This document shows, piece after piece, positions 52,646-60,810 of a DNA stretch of 64,000 nucleotides; position 1 is the stretch's first letter, and every line of letters begins with the position of its first letter. The position numbers and the translations under genes are program-made. The DNA is taken from positions 3,665,501 through 3,729,500 of the forward strand of contig NZ_CP152407.1 in NCBI RefSeq assembly GCF_038958875.1, given 5' to 3'. This DNA is from Acidovorax sp. FHTAMBA (GTDB lineage: Bacteria; Pseudomonadota; Gammaproteobacteria; Burkholderiales; Burkholderiaceae_C). The notes under the pieces are model-generated. The model was not told the origin of the DNA and did not search any database. It was given only the letters and a program-made list of their open reading frames with translations.

Positions 52646-53116
52646 TTATGCCGATGCCATGGCCTTCTGGCCGACCTGCACTGCGCGCACGATGTTCTGG
52701 TAGCCCGTGCAGCGGCAGATGTTGCCCTCGAGCAGCTCGCGGATCTCGCCTTCACTGGCGTTGGGGTGGCTCTTGCACAGGTCCACCGCACTCATCACCA
52801 TGCCGGTGGTGCAGAAGCCGCACTGCAGTCCGTGGCACTCCTTGAACGCGGCCTGCATGGGGTGCATGGTGCCGTCGGGGGCGGCCAGCCCTTCAATGGT
52901 CTGCACGTCGGCGCCCTGCGCCTGGGCAGCCAGCATCGAGCAGGATTTGACGGCCCTGCCATTCACGTGCACCGTGCAGGCCCCGCACTGGCTGGTGTCG
53001 CAACCCACATGGGTGCCCGTAAGCATCAAATGCTCTCGCAGCGCATGGACAAGCAAGGTATTGGGAGGAACGTCAACACTGGCAGCGCGCCCGTTGACCG
53101 TGAACTGGACTTGCAT
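52646..53116 (-). CDS. coxS: CoxS-type [2Fe-2S] subunit
   Basis: A 156-residue small subunit with two [2Fe-2S] sites. The plant-type ferredoxin motif GCDTSQCGACTVHVNG plus VKSC, and the helical second cluster CGFCTTGM with NICRCTGY, are all present. It carries electrons from the Mo site to FAD. It is the first gene of the S-L-M order, which is usual for form II clusters (form I is typically M-S-L). The 221-bp gap upstream is shared with a divergent regulator gene. Confidence 0.94.
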   Translation of the reverse strand: MQVQFTVNGRAASVDVPPNTLLVHALREHLMLTGTHVGCDTSQCGACTVHVNGRAVKSCSMLAAQAQGADVQTIEGLAAPDGTMHPMQAAFKECHGLQCGFCTTGMVMSAVDLCKSHPNASEGEIRELLEGNICRCTGYQNIVRAVQVGQKAMASA

Positions 53117-53337
53117 CTGGCTGTCTCCTGGAGTGGTTTTGGCTGGAACGGTGCGCGTTCACGATCTCGCAGAGGGGATCAGGGACACGCTCATCGCTCG
53201 CGCATCTTCTGCCGCGCCCCACGCCCCACCCCTAGGGACAACCCTAGATTTCCGGTGGCCCTGGCTGGATATTCTCAAAATGAAACATGCTGCACTGCAC
53301 ACCGGCGCATCATCCGGACATCCAGGAGCCAGATCCC
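53117..53337. promoter_or_regulatory. Divergent control region, coxS / GAF-Fis regulator
   Basis: A 221-bp gap with promoters in both directions. It contains a direct repeat CCCTAG (around 53225-53245, GGGACAACCCTAG). I found no sound -24/-12 sigma-54 element. Confidence 0.45.
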
Positions 53338-54477
53338 ATGATTTCGCCGGCGCCCCACCCCACTGTTGACCGTCATGCACTCATCGCGCGGGCCCGCCAG
53401 AGCGTGCTGGCAGACGGTGCGTCACCGCTGCGCGCAGAAGTCGAGCCATGGATTGCACGGTCGTGGCAACGCTGCCTGGCCAGCGGGCTGGACCCGGCGC
53501 ACCGTGTGGCGTTTGATGCCGTGAGCGCCCCTGCGCTGCGCCGCAGCCAGGAGCAGAACCACCACCTGCTGCGTGCTGCGGGCCCGGTGCTGCAGCAGCT
53601 CACCCGCGCCATTGCCGGAATGCGCTACTTCGCGATGCTGACGGACGCCCAGGGCATCGTGGTGGACGTGCAAGGCCACTGCGACCGCAACGACCCACGT
53701 GCCAGCGCCATCGGCCGCGTGGGAATCGACCTGTCGGAAGCCGCAGTGGGCACCACCGCCATCGGCGCTGCACTGACCGAGCTGCAGCCGGTGTGGCTGC
53801 ACCGCGGCGAACACTTCTTTGATGACAACGCCAGCTACAGCTGCGCGGGCGCACCGCTGTTCGACCCGCAGGGCCGGTGCGTGGGCATGCTGGACCTGAC
53901 CGGCGTGGATGTTCCCGAGCGGCCCGAGCTGCGCCACCTGGTGGCCCGCTCGGCACGCGCCATGGAAGACGCCCTGCTGCTGCAGCTGCCGCACGCCCTG
54001 CTGCTGCGCCTGAACTGGCCCGGTTGCACGCTGGGCGGGGAAGGAGATGGCCTGATGGCACTGGATGTCGAAGGCTACGTCGTGGGCGCCAACAGCCTGG
54101 CACGCCAGCTCGTTCCCCATCCCTCGCTGGCACCCGGGTCGCCACCCCACTGCAGCGACCTGCTGGCCTTGCCCTGGACGATGGTGTTCGACGCTGCCCG
54201 CCAGCACAGTACGCAGCCGCTGGATCTCCCGTTGTGGTCGGGTCTGCGACTGCATGCCCTGGCAATACCGTCCACACACCCGCGCAACCCGGGCGCAGCG
54301 CACAGGTTGCAGATCGCGGGGGCAACCCCCGCGCCAGCCCCGCTGCGCGAGGCCGAGGTCGCCATGATCCGCCGCGCCGTGCGGGACGCGCGCGGCAACG
54401 TCGCCGAAGCAGCGCGCACCCTGGGCATCAGCCGCGCCACCGTGTACCGCAAGCTGGGCACGCCCAAGGCAGAGTGA
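53338..54477 (+). CDS. GAF-Fis transcription regulator (AcoR-like but lacking the AAA+ domain)
   Basis: A 379-residue regulator divergent from the cox operon. A GAF-like sensor (about 95-205, with GIDLSEAAVGTTAIGAAL and HFFDDNASYSCAGAPLFDP) matches the N-domain of AcoR-type sigma-54 activators. A PAS-like middle follows (about 230-330), and a Fis-type helix-turn-helix ends the protein (ARGNVAEAARTLGISRATVYRKL). The AAA+ domain with its GAFTGA loop is absent, so it cannot drive sigma-54 opening and probably acts on sigma-70 promoters or as a repressor. A good AGGAG precedes the ATG. Control of the cox operon is inferred from position. Confidence 0.85.
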   Translation: MISPAPHPTVDRHALIARARQSVLADGASPLRAEVEPWIARSWQRCLASGLDPAHRVAFDAVSAPALRRSQEQNHHLLRAAGPVLQQLTRAIAGMRYFAMLTDAQGIVVDVQGHCDRNDPRASAIGRVGIDLSEAAVGTTAIGAALTELQPVWLHRGEHFFDDNASYSCAGAPLFDPQGRCVGMLDLTGVDVPERPELRHLVARSARAMEDALLLQLPHALLLRLNWPGCTLGGEGDGLMALDVEGYVVGANSLARQLVPHPSLAPGSPPHCSDLLALPWTMVFDAARQHSTQPLDLPLWSGLRLHALAIPSTHPRNPGAAHRLQIAGATPAPAPLREAEVAMIRRAVRDARGNVAEAARTLGISRATVYRKLGTPKAE

Positions 54478-54563
54478 GCACGTCGCGCTGCGGCCTCGCA
54501 CGCTGGGGCTGGTCTATTCCAGGCACCAAAAACCGTCCGCCGGGCATCTGCACTTTTTGCCAT

Positions 54564-54698
54564 GTGCAACCCCACCAGTATTTCCTGGGCCTGTGGACAG
54601 GCGCATGGCTCACGTGCTGGCTGTTCGCCTTCCGGGCGGTGATGGTGGCCGCCCCGCTCGCCCGCAAAGCGGCGCCACGCCTCACCACGTGGGACTGA
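54564..54698 (+). pseudogene. Possible fragment of a DUF2798-like membrane protein
   Basis: A short frame from GTG at 54564, 44 residues, with FLGLWTGAWLTCWLFAFRAV then VAAPLARKAAPRL. This resembles the last helix and tail of small DUF2798-type membrane proteins, whose first helix is missing. No Shine-Dalgarno is seen. It occupies part of the 266-bp gap between the regulator and ubiB-like genes. It may be a remnant or chance similarity. Confidence 0.3.
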
Positions 54699-54730
54699 TC
54701 CGCGCGGCCCCACGCCCGGTGCAGGGGGCC

Positions 54731-54736
54731 TATCAT
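54731..54736 (+). promoter_or_regulatory. -10-like element close to the UbiB-like start
   Basis: TATCAT ends 7 bases before the ATG at 54744, so the transcript could be leaderless. No clear -35. Confidence 0.35.
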
Positions 54737-54743
54737 CCCCCCC

Positions 54744-56441
54744 ATGCTGATCGAGACGCTGGACACCGCGCGCGACCTGGGGCGCCTGAAGGAAATTCTG
54801 GGCGTGATGGTGCGCCACGGTTTTGGCGACACCGTGCGCCGCCTGGGCCTGGCCGACAAGCTCGAACGCGCGGGCCAGGCACTGAACTGGACGCACGCCG
54901 CCGACCTGGCCCGCGTGGAGCCCCCGGTGCAGGTGCGGCTGGCGCTGGAGGAGCTGGGCCCGGCGTTCGTGAAGTTCGGCCAGATCCTCGCGGGCCGCGC
55001 CGACCTGTTTGGACCCGAGTGGATTGCAGAATTCGAGAAGCTGCACAGCCACGTGCCTGCGGTGCCCATCGACGCACTGCGCCCGCAGCTGCGCGAGGAC
55101 CTGGGCGCCGAGCCCGAAGCGGTGTTTGCCTGGTTCGATACCACGCCGCTGGCTGCCGCATCGATTGCCCAGGTGCACCGCGCGCGGCTGCACGACGGCA
55201 CCGAAGTGGTCGTCAAGATCCGCCGCCCCGGCATCACTGACACCATCCACGCGGACCTGCGCCTGCTGGGGCGGCTGGCGGCGCTGGCCGAGGCCGAGCT
55301 GCCCTCGCTCAAGCCCTACCGGCCCCAGCAACTGGTGCGCGAGTTCGCGCGCTCCTTGCGCCGCGAGCTGGACCTGGCCGGCGAATGCCGCCAGGCCGAG
55401 CGCATTGCCACCAACATGGCGGCACTGCCCCACATCGTGATCCCCCGCGTGCACTGGGCCTACACGCGCGAGCGCATCAACGTGCAGGACTTCATCGATG
55501 GCACGCCGGGCAGCGCCCTGGCAGCGCTGACCACCGACGCGGGCTTTGACCGCACGGTGCTGGCGCAGCGCGGCGCGCAGGCGGTGCTCCGGATGATCGT
55601 GCAGGACGGGCTTTTCCATGCCGACCCGCACCCTGGCAACGTGTTCTACCTGCCGGGCAACCGCATCGCCTTCATCGACTTCGGCATGGTGGGCCGCCTG
55701 TCGCAGCGGCGCCGCGATGAGCTGCTGCAGCTGCTGCTGGGCCTGGTGGAGCACCAGCCCCAGGCCGTGGCGGACGTACTGCTGGACTGGACCGGGGACG
55801 CCTCCAGCAGCCATCCGGGCCAGCTGGAGACCGAAATCGAAGCCTTTGTAGACCAGTACCACGGTGTGCCACTCGCGCAGCTGAGCCTGGGGCAGATGCT
55901 GGCCGATGTGAGCGCCATCCTGCGCGAGCACCACCTGGGCCTGCCCTCCGACCTGGCACTGCTGATCAAGGCCTTCATTTCGCTCGAAGGCATGGGGCGC
56001 AACCTTGATCCGGACTTCCACATGGCCACCGAGGCGCTTCCGCTGCTCAAAGAGGTGGTGCGCGAGCGTTACGAGCCCAAGGTGCTGGCCGGGCGGGCCT
56101 GGAGCACCTTGCGGCGCGCCCTGGCCACCGTAGAACAATTGCCGGACGACATCGGCCAGCTGCTGCGCAACGCGCGGCGCGGGCACCTGCAGGTAGGCAT
56201 CGAGCTGGCCCACCTCAAGCGTGTGGGCGACCAGATCGACCGGTCGGCCAACCGGCTGGCCATGGCGCTGGTGATTGCGGCGCTGATCATCGGCTCGTCC
56301 ATCGTGATGACGGTCCAGGGCGGGCCCACGCTTTTCGGCCTGCCGGCGTTTGGGTTCCTGGGGTTCTTTGGCGCCGTGGTAGGTGGCCTGTGGCTGGTGC
56401 GCGCGATCTGGCGCAGCAGCCACCACCGCGACGACGACTGA
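54744..56441 (+). CDS. UbiB/ABC1-type atypical kinase
   Basis: A 565-residue ABC1/AarF family protein. The KxGQ motif (KFGQ, 77-80), the alanine-rich loop AAASIAQVH, VKIRRPG with the ATP lysine, HADPHPGN and the IDFG metal motif are all present. Two C-terminal membrane helices follow (about 505-525 and 530-553). Such proteins support ubiquinone synthesis or lipid handling through ATPase activity. No other ubi gene adjoins it, so it may be the free-standing paralogue rather than the ubiB of the ubiE-ubiJ-ubiB operon. The gene is monocistronic. Confidence 0.85.
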   Translation: MLIETLDTARDLGRLKEILGVMVRHGFGDTVRRLGLADKLERAGQALNWTHAADLARVEPPVQVRLALEELGPAFVKFGQILAGRADLFGPEWIAEFEKLHSHVPAVPIDALRPQLREDLGAEPEAVFAWFDTTPLAAASIAQVHRARLHDGTEVVVKIRRPGITDTIHADLRLLGRLAALAEAELPSLKPYRPQQLVREFARSLRRELDLAGECRQAERIATNMAALPHIVIPRVHWAYTRERINVQDFIDGTPGSALAALTTDAGFDRTVLAQRGAQAVLRMIVQDGLFHADPHPGNVFYLPGNRIAFIDFGMVGRLSQRRRDELLQLLLGLVEHQPQAVADVLLDWTGDASSSHPGQLETEIEAFVDQYHGVPLAQLSLGQMLADVSAILREHHLGLPSDLALLIKAFISLEGMGRNLDPDFHMATEALPLLKEVVRERYEPKVLAGRAWSTLRRALATVEQLPDDIGQLLRNARRGHLQVGIELAHLKRVGDQIDRSANRLAMALVIAALIIGSSIVMTVQGGPTLFGLPAFGFLGFFGAVVGGLWLVRAIWRSSHHRDDD

Positions 56442-56477
56442 GGTGCCTGCGCAGCGATCTCCCGGCGCCGCGCGCCG

Positions 56478-57305
56478 CTACTTGCCTGCGTTCGGGAAGA
56501 ACAGTTGCTCGCCGCCGATCTTGTAGCCCGCAATGGCTTGCTGACCGGCGGGCGACACCACCCAATCCACAAATTTCTGCGCGTCCTGCGTCTTCACATG
56601 CGGGTGCTTGGCGGGGTTCACCACCATCACGCCGTACTGGTTGAAGAGCTTGGTGTCGCCCTCGACCAAAATGGCAAGGTCGGCACGGTTCTTGAAGTTG
56701 AGCCAGGTGCCGCGGTCAGCGAGCACATAGGCGCCGCTGGACGCCGCAATGTTGAGCGCGGGGCCCATGCCGCAGCCGCATTCCTTGTAGCCGCTGCCCT
56801 TGGCGGCGTCGGCACCGGCGAGCTTCCAGTAGCGCAGCTCGGCCGCGTGCGTGCCGCTCTTGTCACCGCGTGAGATGAAATTGCCATTGGCGGCAGACAG
56901 CTTCTGCAGGGCCTGCACGATGTCCTTGCCTTGGGTGCCCACCGGGTCGTTCTTGGGGCCGATGAGGATGAAGTCGTTGTACATCACCGGGTAGCGTTTC
57001 ACGCCCCAGCCATCGGCCACGAACTTTTCTTCGGCCACCTGGTCGTGCACAAACAGCACGTCGGCATCACCGCGGCGCGCCATATCAAGCGCCTGCCCGG
57101 TCCCCAGCGCCACCACTTTCACGTCCAGCCCGCTGGCCTTCTTGAATTCGGGCATCAGGTGCCCGAACAGGCCGGACTGTTCCGTGGAGGTTGTGGACGC
57201 CATCGTGATACTCTGCGCGAAAACCGAACCAGACGCTACCAAAATAGTAGCTACCAGCGCTTTATGGATAAGCGCCGGAGGCCGAAAAAACTTGAAATTC
57301 TTCAT
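56478..57305 (-). CDS. tupA: Tungstate-binding protein TupA of an ABC importer
   Basis: A 275-residue periplasmic binding protein. TupA's oxyanion motif STTSTEQSGL (about 37-46) is present, with a second SGTHAAELRYW region. Tungstate is favoured over molybdate by family, not by test. The signal peptide (cut near SVFA-QS, residue 30) is mostly encoded by a copy of the dispersed repeat (residues 2 to about 24), an odd origin for a signal sequence. It is last in the B-C-A operon; its ATG overlaps the tupC stop by ATGA. Confidence 0.88.
   Translation of the reverse strand: MKNFKFFRPPALIHKALVATILVASGSVFAQSITMASTTSTEQSGLFGHLMPEFKKASGLDVKVVALGTGQALDMARRGDADVLFVHDQVAEEKFVADGWGVKRYPVMYNDFILIGPKNDPVGTQGKDIVQALQKLSAANGNFISRGDKSGTHAAELRYWKLAGADAAKGSGYKECGCGMGPALNIAASSGAYVLADRGTWLNFKNRADLAILVEGDTKLFNQYGVMVVNPAKHPHVKTQDAQKFVDWVVSPAGQQAIAGYKIGGEQLFFPNAGK
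57235..57300 (+). repeat. Dispersed palindromic repeat, copy H (encodes TupA signal peptide)
   Basis: Reads AGTAGCTACCAGCGCTTTAT, then GGATAAGCGCCGGAGGCC and an ACTTGAAATTC edge. The opposite strand is translated as the n- and h-regions of the TupA signal peptide. Confidence 0.8.
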
Positions 57306-58030
57306 ACCAGTTCTCCTTTGACAAACAAACGGGCAGCCTCCGGAAGGGGGCCGTTAAAAAAGTCGTGTACCGGCAGGTCGGCCATCACCCGGCCGTGCTC
57401 CATGTAGACCACACGGCTGGCCAGGCGCTTGACCTGGCCGAGGTTGTGGCTGCTGAACACCATGGTCACCGGGTATGCCGGTCCGGCTGCGCCGTGGCTC
57501 TCGGCGAAGTCGGCCATCAGCGCCTCCACCTCGCGCTTGGCATGCGGATCGAGGCTGGCGGTGGGCTCGTCCAGCAGCAGCACATCGGGCCGCAGCGCCC
57601 AGGCGCGGGCCAGGGCCACACGCTGCTGCTGGCCACCCGACAAGGTGCGGGCGTTCTGCGCGGCGATGTCCTGCAGCCCCACGCGCTGCAGTGCACCCAG
57701 CGCCGCCGCCCGAGCATCACGCCAGCGACTGCCGCGCAGCCACAGCGCCAGCGCCACGTTGTTTTGTGCACTGGTGCGCAGCATGTGGGGGCGCTGGAAC
57801 AGCATCGCCTGGCGCATGGCGGTATCGCACTGAAACCCGCCACCAGTGGCATCGGCCAGGCCATGCAGCACCCGCAGCAGCGTGCTTTTACCGCTGCCGT
57901 TGGCGCCCACCAGCGCCACGCGCTCGCCGGGCATGATGCGCAGCGTGACGTGGTCCAGCGCCTGCACGCGGCCGTAGCGCACGCTGACCTGGTGCATGTC
58001 CACCCAAGCGCTCGCAGCACGCCCGCTCAT
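57302..58030 (-). CDS. tupC: Tungstate ABC importer ATP-binding protein TupC
   Basis: A 242-residue ABC ATPase. Walker A GANGSGKST, Q-loop region LFQRPHML, signature LSGGQQQRVALARA, Walker B VLLLDEPTASLD and switch H (SSHN) are all intact. It energises uptake of tungstate through TupB. Both ends overlap neighbours by ATGA, so the three subunits are translationally coupled. Some family members carry molybdate, so specificity rests on TupA. Confidence 0.9.
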   Translation of the reverse strand: MSGRAASAWVDMHQVSVRYGRVQALDHVTLRIMPGERVALVGANGSGKSTLLRVLHGLADATGGGFQCDTAMRQAMLFQRPHMLRTSAQNNVALALWLRGSRWRDARAAALGALQRVGLQDIAAQNARTLSGGQQQRVALARAWALRPDVLLLDEPTASLDPHAKREVEALMADFAESHGAAGPAYPVTMVFSSHNLGQVKRLASRVVYMEHGRVMADLPVHDFFNGPLPEAARLFVKGELV

Positions 58031-58764
58031 GCCGCCACCCCTACGGGCGTGCTGGCGGCAGCGCCATCCACGCGCTCGCGCCAGCGGCGCACCAGCGCAA
58101 TCAGCACATTGAGCGCCAGCACCACGGCCAGCAGGATCATGCCCAGCGCCAGGGCCAGCGGCAGATCGCCCTTGCTGGTCTCCAGCGCAATGGCAGTGGT
58201 CATCACGCGGGTGAAGCCGTCGATATTGCCGCCCACGATCATCACCGCGCCCACTTCGGAGATGGCGCGGCCAAACGATGCGATCAGCACGGTGAGCAGC
58301 GCATAGCGCTCGTCCCAGGCCAGCAGCAGGCTGCGCAGCAGCGGCCCAGCACCCATCGACCGCAACTGCTCGCCATGCGCGCGCTCAGCGTCTTCCACGG
58401 CCTGGCGCGTGAGCGCCGTGACCACCGGCAGCACCAGAATGGCCTGGGCCAGCACCATGGCCTTGAAGCTGAACAGCCAGCCCAGCGCACCCAGCGGCCC
58501 GCTGCGCGACAGCAGCAAATACACCACCAGCCCCACCACCACCGACGGCACCGCCAGCAAGGTGTTGAGCACTGCCAGCACGGCACCGCGCCCGGCAAAG
58601 CGCGCCACACCCAGCCAGGCGCCCAGCACCAGGCCCACGCCGCAGGCGATGAGACACGCAGTGGCACTGACAGAGAGGGACCGGCCCACGATGGTCCAGA
58701 GGACAGGGTCGAACGAGAGGGTGAGCTGCAGCGCTGTGTTCGCGCTTTCGGAAAGGGTGGACAT
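58027..58764 (-). CDS. tupB: Tungstate ABC importer permease TupB
   Basis: A 245-residue permease with five to six membrane segments and the EAA-type loop EQLRSMGAGPLLRSLLLAWDERYALL, where the ATPase docks. ASFGRAISEVGAVMIVGGN is typical of TupB/ModB-type permeases. The ATG at 58764 is chosen over a longer frame that runs into the divergent promoter. It is the first gene of the operon. Confidence 0.9.
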   Translation of the reverse strand: MSTLSESANTALQLTLSFDPVLWTIVGRSLSVSATACLIACGVGLVLGAWLGVARFAGRGAVLAVLNTLLAVPSVVVGLVVYLLLSRSGPLGALGWLFSFKAMVLAQAILVLPVVTALTRQAVEDAERAHGEQLRSMGAGPLLRSLLLAWDERYALLTVLIASFGRAISEVGAVMIVGGNIDGFTRVMTTAIALETSKGDLPLALALGMILLAVVLALNVLIALVRRWRERVDGAAASTPVGVAA

Positions 58765-58797
58765 CGGAACGTTGGGGGCCTGGTGATCGCGTTCGGC

Positions 58798-58829
58798 TAT
58801 CGTAGGCACCCCATCAATACCCAGCGATA
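58798..58829. promoter_or_regulatory. ModE-box-like inverted repeat between tupB and its regulator
   Basis: TATCG (58798-58802) and CGATA (58825-58829) form an inverted pair. Measured from ATCG to CGAT it spans 30 bp, close to the 28 bp of E. coli ModE sites (ATCG...CGAT), although the AT-rich inner arms are not conserved. Confidence 0.4.
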
Positions 58830-58838
58830 TGAACGTCC

Positions 58839-59960
58839 GTGCATAGGGTCCAACTTCACTACACACTCAGCCGCGATGCGGGCAATGCACTCATCCGCAA
58901 TCCGCTGCCCGAACTGCTGCAGGCCGTGGCCGAACACGGCTCCATCTCGGGCGCCGCGCGTGCGCTCGGCCTGTCCTACCGCCATGTCTGGGGCGCCCTC
59001 AAACGCTGGGAAGACCAGTTGGGCGGCGAATTGATCGTCTGGGGCAAGGGCCAGTCAGCACAACTCAGTGATTTCGGCACCAAGCTGCTGTGGGCCGAAC
59101 GCCAGGCCCAGGCACGGCTGGCTCCGCAGATTGCCGCACTGCACGCCGACCTGGAACGCGCGTTTGCTGTGGCGTTCGACCCCAACGCCCATGTGCTCAC
59201 CCTGTACGCCAGCCACGATGATGCGTTGGTGGCACTGCGCAAACACGCAGCCGCACAGGCCGATGCGGGCGCGCTGCACCTGGACATCCGATTCACCGGC
59301 AGTGTGGACGCGATCCGCGCGCTGAACGAGGGGCGGTGCACGCTGGCGGGCTTTCACACGGTGGAGGATGCCGTTGCCGATGCGCTGACCGCGCGCACCT
59401 ACAAACCCTTGCTGCAGCCGGGCCTGCACAAGATCATCGGCTTTGCACAGCGCACGCAGGGCCTGATCGTGGCGCCGGGCAACCCGCTGGCGCTGCACAG
59501 CCTGGCCGACGTGGCGCGCACCGGCGCACGTTTTGTGAACCGGCCGCTGGGCAGCGGCACCCGCGTGTTGCTGGACGACCTGCTGGCCCAGGCGGGCATT
59601 GCATCAGACGTCATCCCTGGCTACGCACACAACGAGCCTTCGCACACGGCCATCGCCGAGGCCGTGGCAGCCGGCGCGGCCGACGTGGGCATGGGGATTG
59701 AGCTGGCCGCCCGGGCGCGCGGGCTGGGCTTTGTGCCGCTGGTTCATGAGCGGTATCACCTGGCGTGCCTGAAAACCAGCCTGGACCAGCCGCCCACCCT
59801 GGCATTGCGCCAGTTGCTGCACACACCCGAATGGCTGGCGCAGCTGGCAGCACTGCCCGGGTACGAACCTTTGCATTGTGGAGAGGTGCTGGCCATGAGC
59901 GCCGTGCTGCCCTGGTGGCAATTTGCACGCAAGAAACGCTCGCACACGCCTAGGCATTAA
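58839..59960 (+). CDS. ModE-type HTH regulator fused to a periplasmic-binding-like sensor domain
   Basis: A 373-residue regulator divergent from tup. The N-terminal winged helix (LPELLQAVAEHGSISGAARALGLSYRHVWGALKRWE) is of the ModE/LysR kind. The rest (about 115-355) is a PBP-like domain (PF12727 type) with RFVNRPLGSGTRVLLDDLL and ADVGMGIELAA, in place of the usual TOBE/Mop oxyanion domains. It begins with GTG at 58839. It probably represses or tunes tup according to tungstate or molybdate, or to a molybdopterin-type ligand. Control of tup is inferred from divergence and the inverted repeat. Confidence 0.85.
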   Translation: MHRVQLHYTLSRDAGNALIRNPLPELLQAVAEHGSISGAARALGLSYRHVWGALKRWEDQLGGELIVWGKGQSAQLSDFGTKLLWAERQAQARLAPQIAALHADLERAFAVAFDPNAHVLTLYASHDDALVALRKHAAAQADAGALHLDIRFTGSVDAIRALNEGRCTLAGFHTVEDAVADALTARTYKPLLQPGLHKIIGFAQRTQGLIVAPGNPLALHSLADVARTGARFVNRPLGSGTRVLLDDLLAQAGIASDVIPGYAHNEPSHTAIAEAVAAGAADVGMGIELAARARGLGFVPLVHERYHLACLKTSLDQPPTLALRQLLHTPEWLAQLAALPGYEPLHCGEVLAMSAVLPWWQFARKKRSHTPRH

Positions 59961-60156
59961 CCCTAATTGCTACGAATAACGGAGCAAACCAACCAGTCTT
60001 TTCCAAGGGATTGCACCGTCACACATCCGTCAGAATCGTTTTACAGTGCTCCGTAAAATCGCCCCGTTGTAAAAATTTGTCCTGCCGCAGCGCTTACCGG
60101 TGCCGCGGCAGCGATGTGCGTGCGCGCGCAGGCACCGCCCTTCCTCTGGAGACACC

Positions 60157-60792
60157 ATGCAGGCCTTACTCAAATTCTCACGCGCCATCGACGGGCTCAA
60201 CGCCTTCGTTGGCAAATACGTCATCTGGCTCATTTTTGCGGCCACCGCCGTCAGTGCCATCAACGCGCTGGTTCGCAAGATCTTTGGCGTCAGCTCCAAC
60301 GCGTTTCTTGAAGCCCAGTGGTACCTGTACGCCTGGTCGTTTCTGGCCGCAGCCGGGTTCACCCTGTTGCACCGCGAGCACGTGCGCATCGACGTGGTCA
60401 ACAGCCGCCTGCCCAAGCGTGTGCAGGTGTGGATCGACATCGTGGGATTCACACTCTTCCTCACGCCGCTGTGTGTGCTGGTGTTGTACCTCGCAACGCC
60501 CCTGGTGATACAGATGTACGAAACCGGCGAAATGTCGGGCAACCCCGGCGGCCTGGTGCGCTGGCCCGTGTGGGTGGCGCTGCCCGTGGGCTTCACGCTG
60601 CTGATGCTGCAGGGCTGGTCTGAACTCATCAAGCGCATCGCCTTCCTGCGCGGGCAAGGGCCCGACCCCATGGGCCGTCTGGTGGAGAAATCTTCCGAGG
60701 AGGAGCTGGCCGAGCTCCTGCGCCAGCAGCAAGAGGAGGCAGCCGCCGCCCAGGCGGCCGGCGCCACCCCATCTGCCACGCCCCAACGCTGA
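60157..60792 (+). CDS. TRAP transporter small permease (DctQ type)
   Basis: A 211-residue protein with four membrane segments, the DctQ signature AQWYLYAWSFLAAAGFTLLHREHVRIDVV, and a charged coiled C-terminal tail (SSEEELAELLRQQQEEAAAA). It pairs with the large permease 18 bp downstream. A GGAG site precedes the ATG by eight bases. The gap upstream (59961-60156) carries no gene and should hold the promoter. The substrate is probably an organic acid; the sequence does not say which. Confidence 0.9.
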   Translation: MQALLKFSRAIDGLNAFVGKYVIWLIFAATAVSAINALVRKIFGVSSNAFLEAQWYLYAWSFLAAAGFTLLHREHVRIDVVNSRLPKRVQVWIDIVGFTLFLTPLCVLVLYLATPLVIQMYETGEMSGNPGGLVRWPVWVALPVGFTLLMLQGWSELIKRIAFLRGQGPDPMGRLVEKSSEEELAELLRQQQEEAAAAQAAGATPSATPQR

Positions 60793-60810
60793 GCCCGGAG
60801 CACCTTCACC

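Noticed and set aside
53220..53250. CCCTAG direct repeats before coxS as a regulator site
   Set aside because: Two short copies are not enough to claim an operator; mentioned only as content of the gap.
53338..54477. Sigma-54 activator
   Set aside because: No Walker motifs and no GAFTGA loop between the sensor and the HTH.
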